NCBI GenBank assembly: GCA_949361645.1
Contig: OX442416.1
Span: forward strand, 9,448,129-9,512,128
Direction of reading: 5' to 3'
DNA length: 64,000 bases
Origin: Spongilla lacustris
Taxonomy: Eukaryota; Porifera; Demospongiae; Spongillida; Spongillidae
Shown: positions 60,202 through 64,000 of the stretch, in pieces
Numbering within the stretch: the stretch's first letter is position 1
Layout of the letters: each line of letters opens with the position of its first letter
The notes under the pieces: generated by a model
What the model saw: only the letters and a program-made list of their open reading frames with translations
Databases searched by the model: none
Told to the model about the DNA's origin: nothing
Position numbers and translations under genes: made by a program

Positions 60202-61646
60202 ATGGCGTATTCAGCCGAGTTCTGTGAAGCGGTAGCTTATTCTCTACGGTGTGTTCACCAGGAAAGCCTAGTACTCAAGGCCAAGCAGGAGGAAGCACTT
60301 TTCCATCTGTACAATTGTCGGGATGTGTTCGCTTGGTTTCCTACTGGGTACGGGAAGTCAATTTGCTACCAGCTGTTACCGTTCATCCACAAGATCAACG
60401 TAGTTCAGTCCTAGTGATTTCTCCACTAGTTTCCCTGATGGTCGACCAAGTTTCTGGTCTACAGAAGAGAGGTGTTAATGCTGCAATACTCTCTGGAAAC
60501 AAGGGTAAGTATTCCTATGTTTAAAAATAAAATTTCGATGCCAATGTGTCATGAGGTTTTCTTCTTATTTGTGCAGATGTGGACAAGGAACTAATTGCCA
60601 GTGAGAGGCAAGTGTCTCTTGGTCATTTTCAGCTCCTGTACAGTGCTCCTGAGGCCATTCTTGGTACAGACACCTTGTGGAGACAACTTCTTGTCTGTCC
60701 TCCTCTGTCAGTTAGCATTGTGGCAGTAGCTGTTGATGAAGCACACTGTGTCTTCAAGTGGTAAGTAGCTTGAGTAAAAATAAAAAACAACTCAATGTTT
60801 CCACCATGTAGGAGCAAAGACTTTCGCCCTTCGTTTGGTGCACTGAAAGACCTAAGGGCTTTTATGCCACCTGGTGTTCCAATGCTTGCAACTACTGCTA
60901 CAGTAACTGTGAGAATGAGGGAGTACATCATTGAAAAGCTAGACATGGGAGGTTGTTTCATTGTGTATGAGTCTCCTAACAAGCCAAACAACATCTGCTA
61001 CGAGGTGACTCTAAAGAAAACCATTGAGGAGGACTTTGAATGTATCATCAGGGATGTAGCTGCAAATAAGGTCAAAGCCCAGAGGGTTGTAGTGTACTGC
61101 CAATCTCTGGATATGTGTGCATCTCTGTATGCTCACTTTCTCCATGTTCTACAAGACGCTAGCTACTATCCTTCAGATGCTGAACACATCAGTGACAACC
61201 GCCTATTTGCCATGTTCCACTCTTGTACTGATGAACACAACAAGAGGGTGGTTATGTCCAGTCTAAGAGAGAGTGATAGTGTCTTACGAGTAGTGTTTGC
61301 AACAATGGCACTTGGTATGGGGGTTGACTTCAAGAGCTTAGGCTACATTATCCACTATGGTGCTCCTCGTTCTCTTGAGGACTACATCCAGGAGAGTGGC
61401 AGAGCTGGCAGAGATCACCAACAGTCTGTGTCCAGAATTTATTGGAAACCATGTGAAGCTCCTGTGTATGCAAAACAGAGTGTCCATCGTTACAAGGAAT
61501 TGAAGGACGTCAGAGACTATCTAGAGAATACTGAGCATTGTCGCAGGTTTATGTTGCTGAAGTACTTTGACCCAGCTGTGGCCATGACATTGGGATCCCG
61601 TGACAGTACACTTTGCTGTGATTATTGCCGATCCAAACTTCAGTGA
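60202..61646 (+). pseudogene. RecQ-like DNA helicase with one frameshift, three exons
   Basis: Exons 60202-60504, 60577-60760 and 60812-61646 join at consensus sites. Motif I reads FPTGYGKSICYQLLPF; motif Ia lies in VLVISPLVSLMVDQV; motif II is DEAH within AVDEAHCVFKW; then SKDFRPSFGALKDLRA, ATTATVT (motif III); motif V lies around FATMALGMGVDFKSLGYIIH; motif VI is YIQESGRAGRDHQ. The tail has CRRFMLLKYFD and STLCCDYC, a short zinc-binding region as in RecQ. No winged-helix or HRDC domain follows; the protein (about 440 residues) ends there. Between FIHK and SVLVISPL (about 60375-60410) the frame shifts by one base with no splice site to rescue it: either a real lesion or a sequencing indel. 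RecQ enzymes unwind DNA 3'-to-5' using ATP. The gene converges on the DUF6589 gene 211 bases downstream. Confidence 0.85.
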
Positions 61647-61857
61647 AGATCCATATCCTCTCTTACACAATCACTCCTATACACTTCCCATCCAAAACTT
61701 TTATTGTTGCACTGCAAACCCGCACTCCCTTCTTACACTCATGCACATACACAATTCACCTCATACACAACTGTTACTCCCACATCAGCGTTGGGTTTGA
61801 AACATGTGAGTGCATATAATGTATGTTGTGCATATATAGTAGGTATGTATATGGCCA
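61647..61857. other. Short convergent spacer between RecQ-like and DUF6589 genes
   Basis: The two stop codons are 211 bases apart, leaving little room for separate 3' UTRs. C/T-rich CACTCC and CACATTCAC words dominate. Poly-A signals were not obvious. Confidence 0.6.
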
Positions 61858-64000
61858 TTAGTAGTCCATCTCATTGATCTCATCCACTACTATTGCACTA
61901 TCTTCCTCATCCTCATCATCATCATCACTACCTGCAGAGTTATTCGATTGTGTATCACTGATTTTGCTGTGCTGCTTTGCTTTCTTCTGTATCCAGATGA
62001 TCATTTTATCCATATCAAATTTATTTAGGGGATTTGATGAGAAGTTGGGGAACTTTGAGTGGTATCTCTCATCAATCACCTCCAGTATTTTGGCCTGCAG
62101 TACAACTTCAGCAACAATCTGTACATCTTTCACATCTGACCTCCTGCTGTGAACAGTTGCTTTTGGATGGATGCCTGTGTGTCTCTCAAAACCAAGAGCA
62201 AGCCTCTCAAGGGAGGACACTGCTCTTGCAGCACGAGTACTAGCAAACTCGGTAAAGTTAGCTCCCATGTTCTCTATTATTTCTTTGTACAGCTTGTTTA
62301 CATGTTCATTGTGGAGATCACAAGGATAGTTTTGACCTTTGCCACCATGTGTATTCACAAACCTTCCCCAGGTCAGCTGGTGCACAAGGTTCGGCTGGAG
62401 AGTAACAAGTTGGAATTGTAGTCTTAGAGCCTCAAGTGCATATTTCGTCTTCCTTTCTGCATGGAAGTGAAGCATACACAACTTCCAACACCTGATGACA
62501 CGTTCTCCATCTCCTTCCTTGCAAGCGTCGGTGAAGAGATGGACTATTGCTGCAAAGTGGCAGAGGACCTGTGCATAGCTGTGTACTCGATCACCAGTGT
62601 CTGGTACACTCTCATTGAGAAAAGCCTCTGGAATCACTGTAAACCTTCTAGCCACCTTCATGGTCAGGTCATTCAACAAAGACATGTTTACAATTATATC
62701 CTTTTATGTCCCCTTCAGGTCCTCCTATGCTGAGCTCTCTACATGCAGCTGCCACTATGTGTCCCTTGAACACAGTCAGTAACGCATCCTGGCATGCATG
62801 CATGTCATCCTTTGGCTTGTTTGCTTTTGGTAACCGTCCAAGTCTTGTAAAGAGTTGGTTTAGCGACCCATGGTCTCTTGGACTGATCTTCACAAGCTTT
62901 TGCCAAATCAACTACAGAAAATCAAAGGTACATGTACATGCAATATACTAATAGTCACACTGAATTATCATGTGTATGTAATGTACTACATGTACTTACC
63001 ATCATGAAGTTCATGACACAGTGCCAGTCCTCTACACATGGCTCCAGCTGCTCAAGTCGACCCTCTCGTGTGTTGGAGCACATCACATGACGCTTGGCAC
63101 CCTGTTCTCATTCACAAGTGACATGGTCGCCCCCTGTAAGAGCTACATGGCTGTACGATGCTCCTAAGTATGAGGCCATCTCTCTCATTATGTGCACCAT
63201 GTCACTGCTCTTGGTCTCATTCTTGTGCAGCACATCCAACACAAGGACATCAGACTTGTCTGCCATCTTGTCACTGTAGGTGTGTGGAATGTGAGGGACA
63301 ACAAACTTCTTCAGCTGACGCAGGTCCTTCACGTAATCGCACAGTATTCTAGCAACAATCATCTCCATGTCACTCAGAATAACCTTCATATCCTCTCGAG
63401 ATGGCAGAAAGCAGTCTAAATGATGTGACATGAGGCTAGGTGGTGAGAACTCAGGCAGAGGAGCTGGAGGTGAGATGCGGGCCTTTATTGCAAGTAGGCT
63501 GAACATGTGTCTAAGTTCCCCGTGATGGTCACTCCTGATGTCGCGTACATTGCACTGCTTATCCACATTGTCTCCTACAAACTTCACAAAAGCCCCTTCT
63601 CTTAGCCATTCATCCATCACTTTAGTGTGTTGTTTGCTAATTTCATTTACTCGCTTGAGAATGGCACTGTAGGAGAGAGTAACATTCATGTGATTCAGCT
63701 GTGTCCAAGTCTGTAAAAAGAAGTATGCTGTTATTTTTATGTTTCCTTTCCATGCCACACACAAACACATACACTTGCACACACCTTCTTGTGAATGTTA
63801 CTTGAAAAGAGAACACTGGATACATTTGACTGCACCCCACACATAACTCTGTTGCGCTCCTTCAAGAGTATGGCCACTGCTGTGCACAAGCCTGGGTACT
63901 GTGCATCCCCTTTCTTGTGCTTGTTCCTGCTGGCTGAGTGTTGTGTCACTACACACTTATTCATAATGCTGAATAGAGTTGGCGCCTTGCTGCTAATTTC
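61858..64000 (-). pseudogene. DUF6589-family gene, damaged and cut by the window edge
   Basis: Minus-strand exons: 64000-63785 (open at the edge), 63710-63000 and 62911-61858, joined in phase with GT-AG sites. The order of recognisable blocks fits the uncharacterised DUF6589 family: APTLFSIMNK and CTAVAILLKERNRVMCGVQS; GDNVDKQ...RSDHHGELRHMFSLLAIKAR; LTGGDHVTCE...EGRLEQLEPCVEDWHCVMNF; then VLCHFAAIVHLFTDACKEGD, ERKTKYALEALRLQFQL, WGRFVNTHGGKGQNYPCDLH, NEHVNKLYKEIIENMGAN. The C-terminus is acidic (SDDDDEDEEDS). An in-frame TGA (63110-63108) falls where I expect Arg after HVTCE, consistent with CGA to TGA. A one-base frameshift lies near 62690. The function of the family is not established; I know it chiefly as a multi-copy family in cnidarians and sponges. 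Confidence 0.8.

Overview
This window looks like nuclear DNA of an early-branching animal, most likely a sponge. The genes have short GT-AG introns. The sequence is rich in TGCATGCA and TACATGTA words, microsatellites, homopolymer runs and mobile-element debris. The RecQ-like/DUF6589 gene pair at the right end belongs to families I recall as abundant in sponge and cnidarian genomes. The sponge assignment is inference; no rRNA, tRNA or mitochondrial marker is present.

Layout: (1) 0.9-4.1 kb, a complete six-exon PLAT-domain lipoxygenase, plus strand. (2) 4.1-18.6 kb, no confident gene: two small repeats, a (CA)n block, a 1.3 kb non-autonomous transposon with CCGG target-site duplications, a 1 kb purine tract and a 190 bp tandem duplication. 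(3) 18.6-25.1 kb, a complete 13-exon three-domain gelsolin/severin-like gene, minus strand, with two hairpin insertions in one large intron. (4) 26.5-37.3 kb, two inverted copies of a Ginger1-like DNA transposon carrying retroviral-type integrase and Ulp1-like peptidase remnants. They flank about 6 kb of further repeats, including a third CCGG-flanked element and dead reverse-transcriptase pieces. (5) 37.7-40.0 kb, a giant imperfect palindrome with (AC)n in its arms. (6) 43.7-53.9 kb, a cluster of at least nine copies of two non-LTR retrotransposon families with a C-terminal restriction-like endonuclease, nearly all sitting in (ATT)n/(AAT)n tracts. One copy keeps a 935-codon open frame. (7) 54.1-55.1 kb, a single-exon seven-transmembrane receptor. 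(8) 56.4-58.8 kb, a 24-bp minisatellite open in several frames on both strands. (9) 60.2-64.0 kb, a RecQ-like helicase gene converging on a DUF6589 gene, both damaged; the second runs off the window.

The lipoxygenase (oxylipin synthesis), gelsolin (actin severing) and receptor are ordinary host genes with no visible functional link. The most system-like parts are the RecQ-like/DUF6589 pair and the CCGG-targeting transposons, whose ends carry arrays of palindromes centred on CCTAGG. Coordinates of exons were derived by hand from splice consensus and reading-frame continuity.
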